Assembly (NCBI GenBank): GCA_964370755.1
Contig: CAYJKL010000020.1
Span: forward strand, 1 to 21,078
Origin: CAKOSP01 sp964370755
Lineage (GTDB): Bacteria; Bacillota_I; Bacilli_A; RF39; UBA660
DNA: 21,078 nucleotides
Reading direction: 5' to 3'
Position numbers and translations under genes: made by a program. A model generated the notes under the pieces. That model saw nothing but the letters and a program-made list of their open reading frames with translations, was not told the DNA's origin and made no database searches. How positions within the stretch are numbered: the stretch's first letter is position 1; each line of letters begins with the position of its first letter. This document shows positions 8,444 to 16,500 of this stretch, in pieces.

Positions 8444-9282
8444 TGAATATACTTGATGGGAAACTTGTTAGAGATGAAATATTGGAGGAACTTAAAGAAA
8501 AAGTTTCATTGCTTGATGATGAGATAACTTTAGCTATTATATTAGTGGGTGCTGATGAAGCAAGTAGAATTTATGTTGCTGAAAAAATTAAGAAATGTAG
8601 GGAAGTAGGAATTAATGCTAAGTTAATTAGTTATAGTGAGTCTACTGAAGAAGAAATAATTGATGTTATAAAATCACTTAATGATGATGAAAGTGTTCAT
8701 GGAATACTTTTACAAAGTCCGCTTCCTGAGGGGCTTGATTTTATGAAGTGTGCTAAATATATAAAGGGATCTAAAGATGTAGATGGACTTGGTATGGAAA
8801 ATGTTTATACAAATTATTTAAATGAAGATACTATGCTTCCTTGTACTGTTAAAGGGATAATTAGAATGCTTGATTATTATAATATTGATGTAATGGGTAA
8901 GGATGTTACTATTATAGGTAGAGGGCTTTTGGTTGGTAAACCACTTAGTATAGCGCTTACTAATTTAGGTGCAACTGTTACTCTTTGTCATAGTAAAACA
9001 AAAAATATTAAAGAAAAGAGTCTTAGTGCTGATATAATTGTTAGTGCTGTTGGAAAAAGTAATCTTGTTACTAGTGATATGGTTAGTGAAGGGACTACTT
9101 TAATAGATGTTGGAATTACTAGAGTAAATGGTAAAATATGCGGAGATGTAGATTTTGAAAATGTAAAAGATAAATGTGAGTTTATATCACCTGTTCCTGG
9201 AGGAGTTGGACCAATGACTATATCAATGGTTTTAGAAAATACATATAATTCATATATAAAAAATACAGAAAGAGGGAATTAA
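8443..9282 (+). CDS. folD: Bifunctional methylenetetrahydrofolate dehydrogenase/cyclohydrolase FolD
   Basis: Interconverts 5,10-methylene-THF, methenyl-THF and 10-formyl-THF. The catalytic YVAEK (Y44, K48) is present, with GILLQSPLPEGLD in the folate site and PVPGGVGPMTISMVLENT near the C-terminus. The NAD(P) loop reads GRGLLVGKP where GRSxxVGxP is usual, so Ser is replaced by Gly; this may affect cofactor contacts. At 279 residues it is of normal length. It sits two bases ahead of glyA, which makes the methylene-THF it uses, so the two are a metabolic pair. Confidence 0.97.
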   Translation: MNILDGKLVRDEILEELKEKVSLLDDEITLAIILVGADEASRIYVAEKIKKCREVGINAKLISYSESTEEEIIDVIKSLNDDESVHGILLQSPLPEGLDFMKCAKYIKGSKDVDGLGMENVYTNYLNEDTMLPCTVKGIIRMLDYYNIDVMGKDVTIIGRGLLVGKPLSIALTNLGATVTLCHSKTKNIKEKSLSADIIVSAVGKSNLVTSDMVSEGTTLIDVGITRVNGKICGDVDFENVKDKCEFISPVPGGVGPMTISMVLENTYNSYIKNTERGN

Positions 9283-9284
9283 AA

Positions 9285-10508
9285 ATGGATAAAATATTAA
9301 AAGAAGTAATTGAAAATGAAAGAAAAAGACAAGAAGAAAATATTGAATTAATAGCATCAGAAAATTTTGTTTCAAAAGATGTTTTAGAACTTCAAGGAAG
9401 TGTTCTTACTAATAAGTATGCTGAAGGTTACCCTGATAAAAGATATTATGGTGGGTGCGGTAATGTTGATGTTGCTGAGAAAAAGGCTATAGAATATTTA
9501 TGTGAAATTTTTGGTAGTAAATATGCTAATGTGCAAGCTCACTCTGGGTCTAGTGCGAATATGGCTGTTTATAGATCGCTTCTTAATCATGGGGATAAAG
9601 TTATGGGTATGAATTTATCTAATGGTGGGCATTTAACTCATGGTCATAGTGCATCTTTTAGTGGTGAAGATTATACTATTGTGTCTTATGATATCGATGA
9701 AAAAACTGAAATGCTTGATTATGATCAAATTGAAAAAGTTGCAATAAAAGAAAAACCTAAAATGATAATTGCAGGTGCTTCTGCTTATTCTAGAGAAATT
9801 GATTTTAAAAGATTTAAAGAAATATGTGATAAAGTTGGTGCTATATTTATGGTAGATATGGCTCATATTGCCGGTCTTGTTGCAGGAGAGCATCATATGT
9901 CTCCAGTTCCGTATGCTGATGTAGTAACGTCAACTACTCATAAGACACTTAGGGGTCCTAGAGGGGGAATTATTTTAACTAATGATGAAGAAATAATTAA
10001 GAAAATTAATAAAACTATATTCCCTGGTATTCAAGGTGGACCTTTAATGCATGTTATTGCTGCTAAAGCACAGTGTTTTTATGAAGCACTTAAACCTGAA
10101 TTTAAAGTGTATGGTGAAAATGTTATAAAAAATGCTAAAGCACTTGCTAGTGAACTTCAAAGTCAAGGTTTTAAAATTGTTTCTGGTGGAACAGATAATC
10201 ATTTATTTTTACTTAATGTTAAAGAAAATTTTGATTTAACTGGACTTGAAGCTGAAGAAGTTCTTGATAAAGTATGTATTACTGTAAATAAAAATACTAT
10301 TCCAAATGAAACGCTTAGTCCTAGAGTTACTAGTGGTATTAGAATTGGTACTGCTGCAATGACTACTAGAGGTTTTGGTGAAGAAGAGTTTGTAATGGTG
10401 GGTAAAATTATTAGTGAAGCTCTTAAAAATAAAGATAACGAAGAAAAGTTAAAAGAGTTAAAAGAAGAAGTTATAAAATTAACAAGTAAGTTTCCACTTA
10501 ATTATTAA
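9285..10508 (+). CDS. glyA: Serine hydroxymethyltransferase
   Basis: PLP enzyme converting serine and THF to glycine and 5,10-methylene-THF. The PLP lysine is K220 in STTHKTLRGPRGG, the aspartate that contacts the cofactor is D191 in VDMAHIAGL, and the N-terminal ELIASENFVS and NKYAEGYPDKRYYGG motifs are intact. At 407 residues it has full bacterial length. The ATG follows GAGGGAATTAAAA by a short spacer, two bases after folD. With folD and thymidylate kinase in the same operon it can supply one-carbon units for dTMP and purines. Confidence 0.98.
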   Translation: MDKILKEVIENERKRQEENIELIASENFVSKDVLELQGSVLTNKYAEGYPDKRYYGGCGNVDVAEKKAIEYLCEIFGSKYANVQAHSGSSANMAVYRSLLNHGDKVMGMNLSNGGHLTHGHSASFSGEDYTIVSYDIDEKTEMLDYDQIEKVAIKEKPKMIIAGASAYSREIDFKRFKEICDKVGAIFMVDMAHIAGLVAGEHHMSPVPYADVVTSTTHKTLRGPRGGIILTNDEEIIKKINKTIFPGIQGGPLMHVIAAKAQCFYEALKPEFKVYGENVIKNAKALASELQSQGFKIVSGGTDNHLFLLNVKENFDLTGLEAEEVLDKVCITVNKNTIPNETLSPRVTSGIRIGTAAMTTRGFGEEEFVMVGKIISEALKNKDNEEKLKELKEEVIKLTSKFPLNY

Positions 10509-10525
10509 TTTTAATAGTGTAGTTT

Positions 10526-11752
10526 ATGAATAAAAATTTTAATAAAGTTATAACTGTATTTATAATGCTGTTTATTTTAGTGTCATTTGTATTTAGAACT
10601 TTAGTAGTTCTAGGTGAGTTTAGTTTTACTAGGTATCCGTTTGTAATATATATATTTGGTATTATAGCGCTTCTTCTTTATATTTTTTCTATATGTTTTG
10701 GAATTAATAAATTAGATAAAACTGATATTATAATAACTCTTCTTGCTGTATTTGGTTTAATAAGTACAATTTTTGCTTATGATACAAAGACTGCAATATA
10801 TGGTTATTTTCATAGATATGAAGGGTTATTATCACTGTATTCGTATTATGCGCTGTTTTTACTTAGTAAAAATGTTATATCAGAATATAAAGAAAAAATT
10901 ATATATTTTATAATTATATCAAGTGTTATACCGATTACTTTTGGTTTTCTTCAGTTAATAGAGTTTGATGGAGTTTATCAAAATTTACTTTATATAGGTA
11001 GTATATTTGGGAATGCAAACTTTTACTCAAGTTATTTATTAATGGTGCTTAGTTTAGTTATTGGACTTTATTTATATAAAGATGATAAAAGTATTTTATA
11101 TATAGTTGGTATTATGTTTTTTTCTTTTTTCCTTTATACAGCAAACTCAATGAGTGGGATAATTGGTCTTGGGCTTGTTTGTTTACTTGTGTTTTTAAGT
11201 AAAAAGAAAAAGAAAATAATTATAACGGCGCTTGCTTTACTAATTAGTTTTGCTGGGTATACGATATTTGTAGAGGATGATCTTCTTCATGATATATTTA
11301 ATACTGGCAAAGAGGCTGGTGTTGCTGCAACTAGTTTAGAAATAAGTGATGAACTTGGTACTACTAGGGGTTATGTTTGGAAAGAGGCTATTAGTTTTGT
11401 TCCTAGAAATATAATTACTGGTGTAGGAGTAGATAATTTTGCTTATATAGATGATGGGGAGGCTATAAAATATTTAGGAACTCCATTTGATAAAGCTCAT
11501 AATGACTTTTTACAAGTGCTTACAACGCAAGGTGTGTTTGCACTTATATCGCTTATAATGCTTTATGGCTATATAATTTATAGACACATAAAATATAATA
11601 AAGAGATAATGAATAAAATAATATTTTTAGCAGTTACAAGTTATATATTACAAAGTTTTTTTAATATAAGTGTTGTATCAGTAGCATCTATATTTTACAT
11701 TATACTTGGTTTGCTAGTTACAAAGAAAGAGGTAGAAAAAAATGAAGGGTAA
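10526..11752 (+). CDS. O-antigen ligase/polymerase-like membrane protein (Wzy/WaaL superfamily)
   Basis: Polytopic membrane protein of 408 residues with about ten to twelve hydrophobic segments. The C-terminal half carries the family pattern: RGYVWKEAI with R281, then GVGVDNF (299-305), then the conserved loop AHNDFLQVLTTQG (324-336) with H325, followed by further membrane helices. Proteins of this superfamily join lipid-linked glycans to an acceptor or polymerise repeat units outside the membrane. No glycosyltransferase or flippase is nearby, so the substrate is unknown; a wall or teichoic polysaccharide would suit a Gram-positive. It follows glyA by 17 bases without a strong ribosome site and overlaps the kinase gene by 11. 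Confidence 0.8.
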   Translation: MNKNFNKVITVFIMLFILVSFVFRTLVVLGEFSFTRYPFVIYIFGIIALLLYIFSICFGINKLDKTDIIITLLAVFGLISTIFAYDTKTAIYGYFHRYEGLLSLYSYYALFLLSKNVISEYKEKIIYFIIISSVIPITFGFLQLIEFDGVYQNLLYIGSIFGNANFYSSYLLMVLSLVIGLYLYKDDKSILYIVGIMFFSFFLYTANSMSGIIGLGLVCLLVFLSKKKKKIIITALALLISFAGYTIFVEDDLLHDIFNTGKEAGVAATSLEISDELGTTRGYVWKEAISFVPRNIITGVGVDNFAYIDDGEAIKYLGTPFDKAHNDFLQVLTTQGVFALISLIMLYGYIIYRHIKYNKEIMNKIIFLAVTSYILQSFFNISVVSVASIFYIILGLLVTKKEVEKNEG

Positions 11753-12416
11753 ATTAATAGTAATAGAGGGAACAGATTGTTCGGGAAAGGAAACTCAGTC
11801 TAATTTATTAATTGAAAGATTAGAAAAAGAAGGAAAGAAAGTTGCAAAATTTTCATTTCCAAATTATGATACTCCGACTGGAAAAATAGTTGGAGGACCT
11901 TATTTAGGTAAATCTTATATATGCGAAGGATGGTTTGAAGAGGGCGCTGCGAGTGTTGATCCAAAGGTGGCAAGTTTATACTATGCTGCGGATAGATTAT
12001 ATAACAGTAAAGCTATTGTAGATGCTTTAAAGGTTAATGATATAGTTCTTTTAGATAGATATACAACGTCTAATATGGGGCATCAAGCTAGTAAACTTGA
12101 AAGTAAGAAAGAAAGACTTGAAATGATTGATTGGCTTGCTACTTTAGAGTTTGATCTTATAAAGTTACCTAAACCTGATATTACTATTTTTCTTCATATG
12201 CCTTATGAAGCTGCTATTCCTTTAAGGGCAAAACGTGCTGAAAAATTAGATCAACATGAAAATGATGAAGCGCATTTAAGAAAAAGTGAAGAGACTTATT
12301 TACTTATGGCTGAAAAGTTATCGTTTGCTACAATTGAGTGTGCACTTGATAATAATGCAAAAAGTATTGAAGAAATTCATGAAGAAGTGTATAATACCGT
12401 TTTAGAAATGTTGTGA
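11742..12416 (+). CDS. tmk: Thymidylate kinase-like protein
   Basis: P-loop nucleoside monophosphate kinase, likely dTMP to dTDP. The N-terminus KLIVIEGTDCSGKETQ holds the P-loop, but the residue after the lysine is Glu, not Ser/Thr as in canonical Walker A. VLLDRYTTSN gives the DR(Y) motif, KPDITIFLHMP matches the family strand, and RAEKLDQHENDEAHLRKSEETY resembles the lid and following helix. At 224 residues it is slightly longer than typical Tmk. The FPNYDTPTGKIVGGPYLG segment fits a divergent Bacillota thymidylate-kinase subgroup. It overlaps the membrane gene by 11 bases and lies five bases before queA. Another deoxynucleotide could be the substrate. Confidence 0.85.
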   Translation: MKGKLIVIEGTDCSGKETQSNLLIERLEKEGKKVAKFSFPNYDTPTGKIVGGPYLGKSYICEGWFEEGAASVDPKVASLYYAADRLYNSKAIVDALKVNDIVLLDRYTTSNMGHQASKLESKKERLEMIDWLATLEFDLIKLPKPDITIFLHMPYEAAIPLRAKRAEKLDQHENDEAHLRKSEETYLLMAEKLSFATIECALDNNAKSIEEIHEEVYNTVLEML

Positions 12417-12420
12417 GAAA

Positions 12421-13443
12421 ATGAATATTGAAGATTATAATTTTGAATTACCTGAAAATTTGATAGCGCAGACTCCTCTTAAAAATAGATCTGCATCTAA
12501 ACTTTTAGTTATGGATAAAGAAACTGGGTATCTTACTGATGAAGTATTTGAAAATATTATTAATTACTTTAATGAAGGGGATGTTCTTGTTTTAAATGAT
12601 ACGAAAGTTTTATCTGCTAGAATTATTGGTGTTAAAGAAGAAACTGGAGCGGTTATAGAACTTTTACTTCTTAAAAATTTAGAAGGTGATAACTGGGAGT
12701 GTTTAGCAAAGCCTGCTAAGAGATTAAAATCGGGTACTATTATAAAGTTTAGTGATGACTTAAAAGCAGAAGTAATAAGTAAAAAGGAAGATGGTATTGT
12801 CCATGTAAAGTTTATTTATAAAAAAATATTTTTAGAAATTTTAGAAAATTTAGGTACCATGCCACTTCCTCCTTATATACATGAAAAACTTGAAGATAAA
12901 TCTAGATATCAAACTGTGTATGCTAAGTGTTTAGGTTCTGCTGCGGCGCCAACTGCGGGACTTCATTTTACTAATGAGTTACTTAAAAAAATTGAGGATA
13001 AAGGCGTAGAAGTTTTATATGTAACACTTCATGTTGGACTTGGTACATTTAGACCTGTTGAAGTAGATAATGTTCTTGATCATAAAATGCATAGTGAGTA
13101 TTATGAAATAAGTAAGGATGCTGCTTTTAAACTTAATAAAGCTAAAAGTGAGAATAGAAGAATTATAGCAGTTGGTACTACTAGTTGTAGAACGCTTGAA
13201 TCTGTTATGAGTAAATATGGAGAATTTAAAGAAACGAAGGAGAATACCGATATATTTATATATCCAGGGTATGAATTTAAAGCAGTAAATTCTTTGATTA
13301 CTAATTTTCATTTACCTAAGAGTACTCTTTTGATGCTTGTTAGTGCGCTTTCTAGTAAAGATAAGATTATGAATGCTTATAATCATGCGATTTTAAATGA
13401 GTATAGATTTTTCTCATTTGGGGATGCGATGTTTATAAAATAA
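12421..13443 (+). CDS. queA: S-adenosylmethionine:tRNA ribosyltransferase-isomerase QueA
   Basis: Transfers the ribosyl part of SAM to preQ1 in tRNA to form epoxyqueuosine. Family signatures are LPENLIAQTPLKNRSASKLL at the N-terminus, VLNDTKV (57-63), GTMPLPPYI (145-153), AAPTAGLHFT (175-184), LHVGLGTFRPV, and NFHLPKSTLLMLVSAL near the end. At 340 residues it is complete. tgt lies downstream in the same operon but is separated from queA by two unrecognised genes. Tgt acts before QueA in the pathway. Confidence 0.97.
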   Translation: MNIEDYNFELPENLIAQTPLKNRSASKLLVMDKETGYLTDEVFENIINYFNEGDVLVLNDTKVLSARIIGVKEETGAVIELLLLKNLEGDNWECLAKPAKRLKSGTIIKFSDDLKAEVISKKEDGIVHVKFIYKKIFLEILENLGTMPLPPYIHEKLEDKSRYQTVYAKCLGSAAAPTAGLHFTNELLKKIEDKGVEVLYVTLHVGLGTFRPVEVDNVLDHKMHSEYYEISKDAAFKLNKAKSENRRIIAVGTTSCRTLESVMSKYGEFKETKENTDIFIYPGYEFKAVNSLITNFHLPKSTLLMLVSALSSKDKIMNAYNHAILNEYRFFSFGDAMFIK

Positions 13444-13456
13444 AAACGGAGGGTTT

Positions 13457-13936
13457 ATGTTTTTAGGGGATAATGAAGTTGATTTTTTGAAAAATATTTA
13501 TGAGCAAGATACACCATTTTTGTTTCATGAACTTGATAAAGAAAATAAGGTGGTTGCTGAAGGTATTCCAATACATTTTTTTAAAGAGAGTGAGCACTAT
13601 ATACATGCTGGTGTGTGCTGGGGAAATACTTATGAAATAAGTGAGTATGGTAAAATGTATTTGGCTGCGGTTTCTTTGATTAAGCAGTTTGTAAGTAATG
13701 GCTTTGAGTATAAATTTGAGTACTTAATTAAACTTAGTATTAGTGGTGGTGTTAGACCATTTATAATAAAAAATGCGGAAGTGCTTGAAGATATTCTTGA
13801 GGAAGCAACTATAAATAATATTTTAGAAATTTGTAATAGAAATATATATTTTTTTACTGAGTTTGGAGAACTTTTAATAAAAATATATTTAAATGATAAA
13901 GAAAATAAGAATAAAAGGAGGAGAAATTGTGAATAA
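13457..13936 (+). CDS. Hypothetical protein between queA and tgt (159 aa)
   Basis: I do not recognise this protein. It looks soluble: no signal peptide or clear membrane helix. Acidic and aromatic residues are spread through it, a central region reads HYIHAGVCWGNTYEISEYGK (about 47-66), helices seem likely at 70-85 and 105-130, and it ends with a basic tail NKRRRNCE. The start ATG follows GGAGGG by only three bases. Its last codons hold the AGGAGGAG ribosome site of the next gene, and the two genes overlap by eight bases, so they are probably made together. Base composition matches the neighbours, with no sign of recent transfer. Confidence 0.75.
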   Translation: MFLGDNEVDFLKNIYEQDTPFLFHELDKENKVVAEGIPIHFFKESEHYIHAGVCWGNTYEISEYGKMYLAAVSLIKQFVSNGFEYKFEYLIKLSISGGVRPFIIKNAEVLEDILEEATINNILEICNRNIYFFTEFGELLIKIYLNDKENKNKRRRNCE

Positions 13937-14609
13937 AACATTAATATTTAATAAGCATCAGCTTAATTTAGCGCTTTTAAAACTTATGGAAATATACACT
14001 ATAAATAGTTATGGTGCTTATATAATACCAAGAGAAATTGAAGCTATAAAGGATTCGATTAATAAAGAAGATGTAGTGATTTTAAAAGCGGGAGAGGCGT
14101 ATGACCCTAACTTTGAGATGAAAAGTTATGAAGAAAAAGAAGTTTTAGATATAAATTCTAATTATAGATATAGTGACTATGCGCTTGCGATATATAAAGA
14201 TAATCATGTTCAAAACGTTGCTGAGTCTACTAATGATGCGCCTGGTAGCATTAATTTTATGCAGTATCATCAAAAGAAAAATCCTGATATAAGTGAGCAT
14301 AGTATTTTTAATTTAAAACAAGGAGAACTTAAAGATTATTTAGTTAATAATAAACTTTTGATTATTCTTAAAGAAGAAAATATTGCTGGTATGGTAAATA
14401 AAAAGCCTATTGATAAAATTTCATTTTATAGTGATAATTTTGTTGATCAAATTATTTGTCATGAAGATTATAATTTTTTAAAAGTTTTTGTAGGTTTTCT
14501 TTTTGAAAATATTACTCTTGAAGAAAGTGAAATATTAACTCAAAGAGATTATGAAGAATTGATAAAGAAATTTATGGTAAGAACTGAAGATGCATATAAA
14601 AGTAGATAA
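13929..14609 (+). CDS. Hypothetical protein between queA and tgt (226 aa)
   Basis: Unrecognised soluble protein. The GTG at 13929 is chosen because a perfect AGGAGGAG (13916-13923) lies five bases upstream; an in-frame ATG at 13893 lies inside the previous gene and has no such site. It begins NKTLIFNKHQLNLALLKLMEIYTI. The middle holds SYEEKEVLDINSNYRYSDYALAIYKD and the C-terminal 60 residues look helical, ending RTEDAYKSR. No catalytic motif stands out. The eight-base overlap with the preceding unknown gene suggests a shared function or complex, and the following tgt uses a ribosome site starting right after this stop codon. A role in tRNA modification is only guilt by association. Confidence 0.75.
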   Translation: MNKTLIFNKHQLNLALLKLMEIYTINSYGAYIIPREIEAIKDSINKEDVVILKAGEAYDPNFEMKSYEEKEVLDINSNYRYSDYALAIYKDNHVQNVAESTNDAPGSINFMQYHQKKNPDISEHSIFNLKQGELKDYLVNNKLLIILKEENIAGMVNKKPIDKISFYSDNFVDQIICHEDYNFLKVFVGFLFENITLEESEILTQRDYEELIKKFMVRTEDAYKSR

Positions 14610-14624
14610 GTGAAGGGAAGTAAA

Positions 14625-15734
14625 ATGATAAAATATGATTTAAAATATAAAAGTAGTACTACTAGTGCAAGACTTGGGAGTATTACTCATAATGGTAAAA
14701 CTTATGATACGCCAATGTTTATGCCTGTAGGAACGCAGGCTACTATTAAGACGCTTGCGCCTTATGAAGTTGCTGAGCTTGGTTCTGGTATTATTCTTGC
14801 TAATACATATCATTTATGGCTTAGACCAGGAGAAGATATAGTAGCTAAAGCGGGTGGACTTCATAAATTTATGAATTATGATGGACCAATTTTAACTGAT
14901 TCAGGTGGTTTTCAAGTTTTTAGTTTGGCCAAACCTAAAGATATAAGTGAAGAAGGGGTTAAATTTAAAAGTCATATAAATGGTGATAATTTATTACTTA
15001 CTCCTGAGAAAAGTATTGATATACAGCAAAAATTAGGTGCTGATATTATTATGAGTTTTGATGAATGTATTGGTTACCCTGCTACTTATGATTATGTTAA
15101 AAATAGTGTTGAGAGAACACTTCGCTGGGCTAAAAGAGGAAAAGATGTATTTAAGAAAAATCATCAAATTTTATTTGGTATAGTGCAAGGTGGGGATTAT
15201 CCAGAACTTAGAGAATACTGTGCTAAAAAATTGATTGAAATGGATTTTGATGGTTACTCAGTAGGTGGAACAGCAGTAGGTGAAGATAAACCTACTATGT
15301 ATAAAATGGTTGCTGATACTACTAAACATTTACCTGAAGATAAACTTAGATACTTAATGGGTGTAGGAGATCCAATTGATTTAATTGAAAACGTTATAAG
15401 AGGAATTGATATATTTGACTGTGTTGCGCCTACTAGACTTGCAAGACATGGTCACTGTTATACACCACATGGTAAAATTAATTTAAGAAATAGCAAATAT
15501 AAAGAAGATTTTACTCCTATAGATGAAAATTGTAATTGTTATGCATGTCAAAATTATACAAAAGCTTATATTAGGCATTTAATTGTTGCAAATGAGACTC
15601 TTGGAGCAAGATTATTATCTGTGCATAATATAAATTTCTTGTATAGATTAATGGATAATATTAGAGATAATATTAAAAATGAAACATTACTAGAATACAG
15701 AGACAAATTTGTTAAGGATTATTATGGAGAGTAA
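14625..15734 (+). CDS. tgt: Queuine/preQ1 tRNA-guanine transglycosylase
   Basis: Exchanges guanine-34 for preQ1 in GUN-anticodon tRNAs. TDSGGFQVFSL supplies the first catalytic aspartate (D92), IFDCVAPTRLARHG contains the nucleophile aspartate, and the zinc site is CNCYACQNYTKAYIRH (Cys-X-Cys-X2-Cys...His). YHLWLRPGED and GIVQGGDYPELRE are also typical. I chose the ATG at 14625 (369 residues), which has AAGGGA six bases upstream, over an in-frame GTG at 14610 that would add five residues over that ribosome site. Its end overlaps the next small gene by 11 bases. Confidence 0.97.
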   Translation: MIKYDLKYKSSTTSARLGSITHNGKTYDTPMFMPVGTQATIKTLAPYEVAELGSGIILANTYHLWLRPGEDIVAKAGGLHKFMNYDGPILTDSGGFQVFSLAKPKDISEEGVKFKSHINGDNLLLTPEKSIDIQQKLGADIIMSFDECIGYPATYDYVKNSVERTLRWAKRGKDVFKKNHQILFGIVQGGDYPELREYCAKKLIEMDFDGYSVGGTAVGEDKPTMYKMVADTTKHLPEDKLRYLMGVGDPIDLIENVIRGIDIFDCVAPTRLARHGHCYTPHGKINLRNSKYKEDFTPIDENCNCYACQNYTKAYIRHLIVANETLGARLLSVHNINFLYRLMDNIRDNIKNETLLEYRDKFVKDYYGE

Positions 15735-16035
15735 TGTAAATAAAATTATAATTATTATTACAGGATGTCTTATTGTTCTTTTAATACTAATTCCGACAAT
15801 AATAAAAATTAATGAAAGTCATAATGAGTCTTTAATGCTAGTTTCAGAGAAAAAAATAACTGAGGCTGCTGAGCTTTGTTATAAAGAAAGTGTTTGCACC
15901 GAAGAGTCTGTTACACTTAAGTTTCTTTATCAAAATAACTATTTAGAAAAAGAAGCTAACCCAGTTACTAAAGTTTATTATGACGATGCTAGTTATGTAA
16001 AACATGATAATGGAATTTATACATTTGTATTTTAA
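15724..16035 (+). CDS. Small membrane-anchored protein, pilin-C-terminus-like (103 aa)
   Basis: Begins at an ATG inside the last codons of tgt, with AAGGA five bases upstream; an earlier ATG at 15709 in the same frame lies before that ribosome site and is less likely. A short N-terminus is followed by one long hydrophobic helix (about residues 7-28), then an outside domain of about 70 residues with two cysteines (ELCYKESVC) and the stretch VTLKFLYQNNYLEKEANPVTKVYY. This stretch resembles C-terminal halves of small pseudopilins. There is no GFTLxE prepilin site, so it is not a canonical prepilin. Function unknown. It closes the long operon before a good terminator. Confidence 0.7.
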   Translation: MESNVNKIIIIITGCLIVLLILIPTIIKINESHNESLMLVSEKKITEAAELCYKESVCTEESVTLKFLYQNNYLEKEANPVTKVYYDDASYVKHDNGIYTFVF

Positions 16036-16060
16036 AGTAGAAGAGAAATCTTCTATTTTT
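16034..16060 (+). terminator. Bidirectional terminator between converging genes
   Basis: TAGAAGA (16038-16044), a GAAA tetraloop, and TCTTCTA (16049-16055) form a perfect 7-bp stem, extended by AAA/TTT pairing and followed by Ts to 16060. The right arm contains the stop codon of the minus-strand gene, so the hairpin serves the plus operon strongly and the minus gene probably more weakly. Confidence 0.85.
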
Positions 16061-16430
16061 CTTTTGAGTCAATTATTTTTTTGCTTTTACCATACATTCC
16101 ACCGAATGTAGAGGAAATAATTAAAATTGTATAATAAAGTATTTGATTTATTTTAAAATCACCTTTAAAAAATAATATGTTTACTAGAAATAATATTATT
16201 AGTAAGATTAAGCCAGTTAGAAATCCGGTTAAATACCCTTTTTTATTATTTGTTTTTCCGTGGTTAAAACCGAAGAACATGAAAAGTATTACGTTATATA
16301 CAAATAGAAGTATTGTGCTTATGCTTTCTTTTATACCAGCAAGGTTTAGAAGACTGCAAATAAATACGAAAAATAGTTCTAGTATTAGAAATAAACTTAA
16401 GTTTTTTATATAGATATTCATTTTTTTCAT
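16053..16430 (-). CDS. TIGR04086-like small four-helix membrane protein
   Basis: Membrane protein of 125 residues with four hydrophobic helices (about 10-30, 37-55, 66-88, 95-112). Glycine-rich turns FGFNHGKTNNKKGYLTG between helices 2 and 3 and FGGMYGKSKK at the end match the TIGR04086/YrzE-like family of uncharacterised proteins. That family is often found beside tgt and yajC in Bacillota, and here it also lies next to tgt, though on the opposite strand. The ATG has AGGTGAT upstream on its strand. Function is unknown; the family call rests on topology, length and glycine pattern. Confidence 0.7.
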   Translation of the reverse strand: MKKMNIYIKNLSLFLILELFFVFICSLLNLAGIKESISTILLFVYNVILFMFFGFNHGKTNNKKGYLTGFLTGLILLIILFLVNILFFKGDFKINQILYYTILIISSTFGGMYGKSKKIIDSKEK

Positions 16431-16500
16431 TTTATCACCTAATTAACTATATTCATGATTAAAAAATATATTATATACTCATAATATATTTGGTGATTAT
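16431..16500. promoter_or_regulatory. Divergent intergenic promoter region
   Basis: Seventy very AT-rich bases separate two divergent membrane-protein genes. A TATAAT-like -10 can be read on the minus strand (around 16473-16478) without a convincing -35. On the plus strand TATACT or CATAAT could serve. GGTGAT just before 16501 is the plus ribosome site. I cannot fix the start points. Confidence 0.4.

Noticed and set aside
10509..10525. Riboswitch or promoter between glyA and the membrane gene
   Set aside because: Only 17 bases, with no hairpin or promoter hexamers; read-through from the operon explains expression.
12414..12416. TGA read as tryptophan (Mycoplasma code)
   Set aside because: The kinase at 11742 and the PfkB gene end at TGA at expected positions, and no in-frame TGA interrupts the conserved proteins, whose Trp codons are TGG.
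13893..13928. Upstream ATG for the second gene between queA and tgt
   Set aside because: It lies in the previous gene and before the AGGAGGAG site that clearly positions the GTG at 13929.
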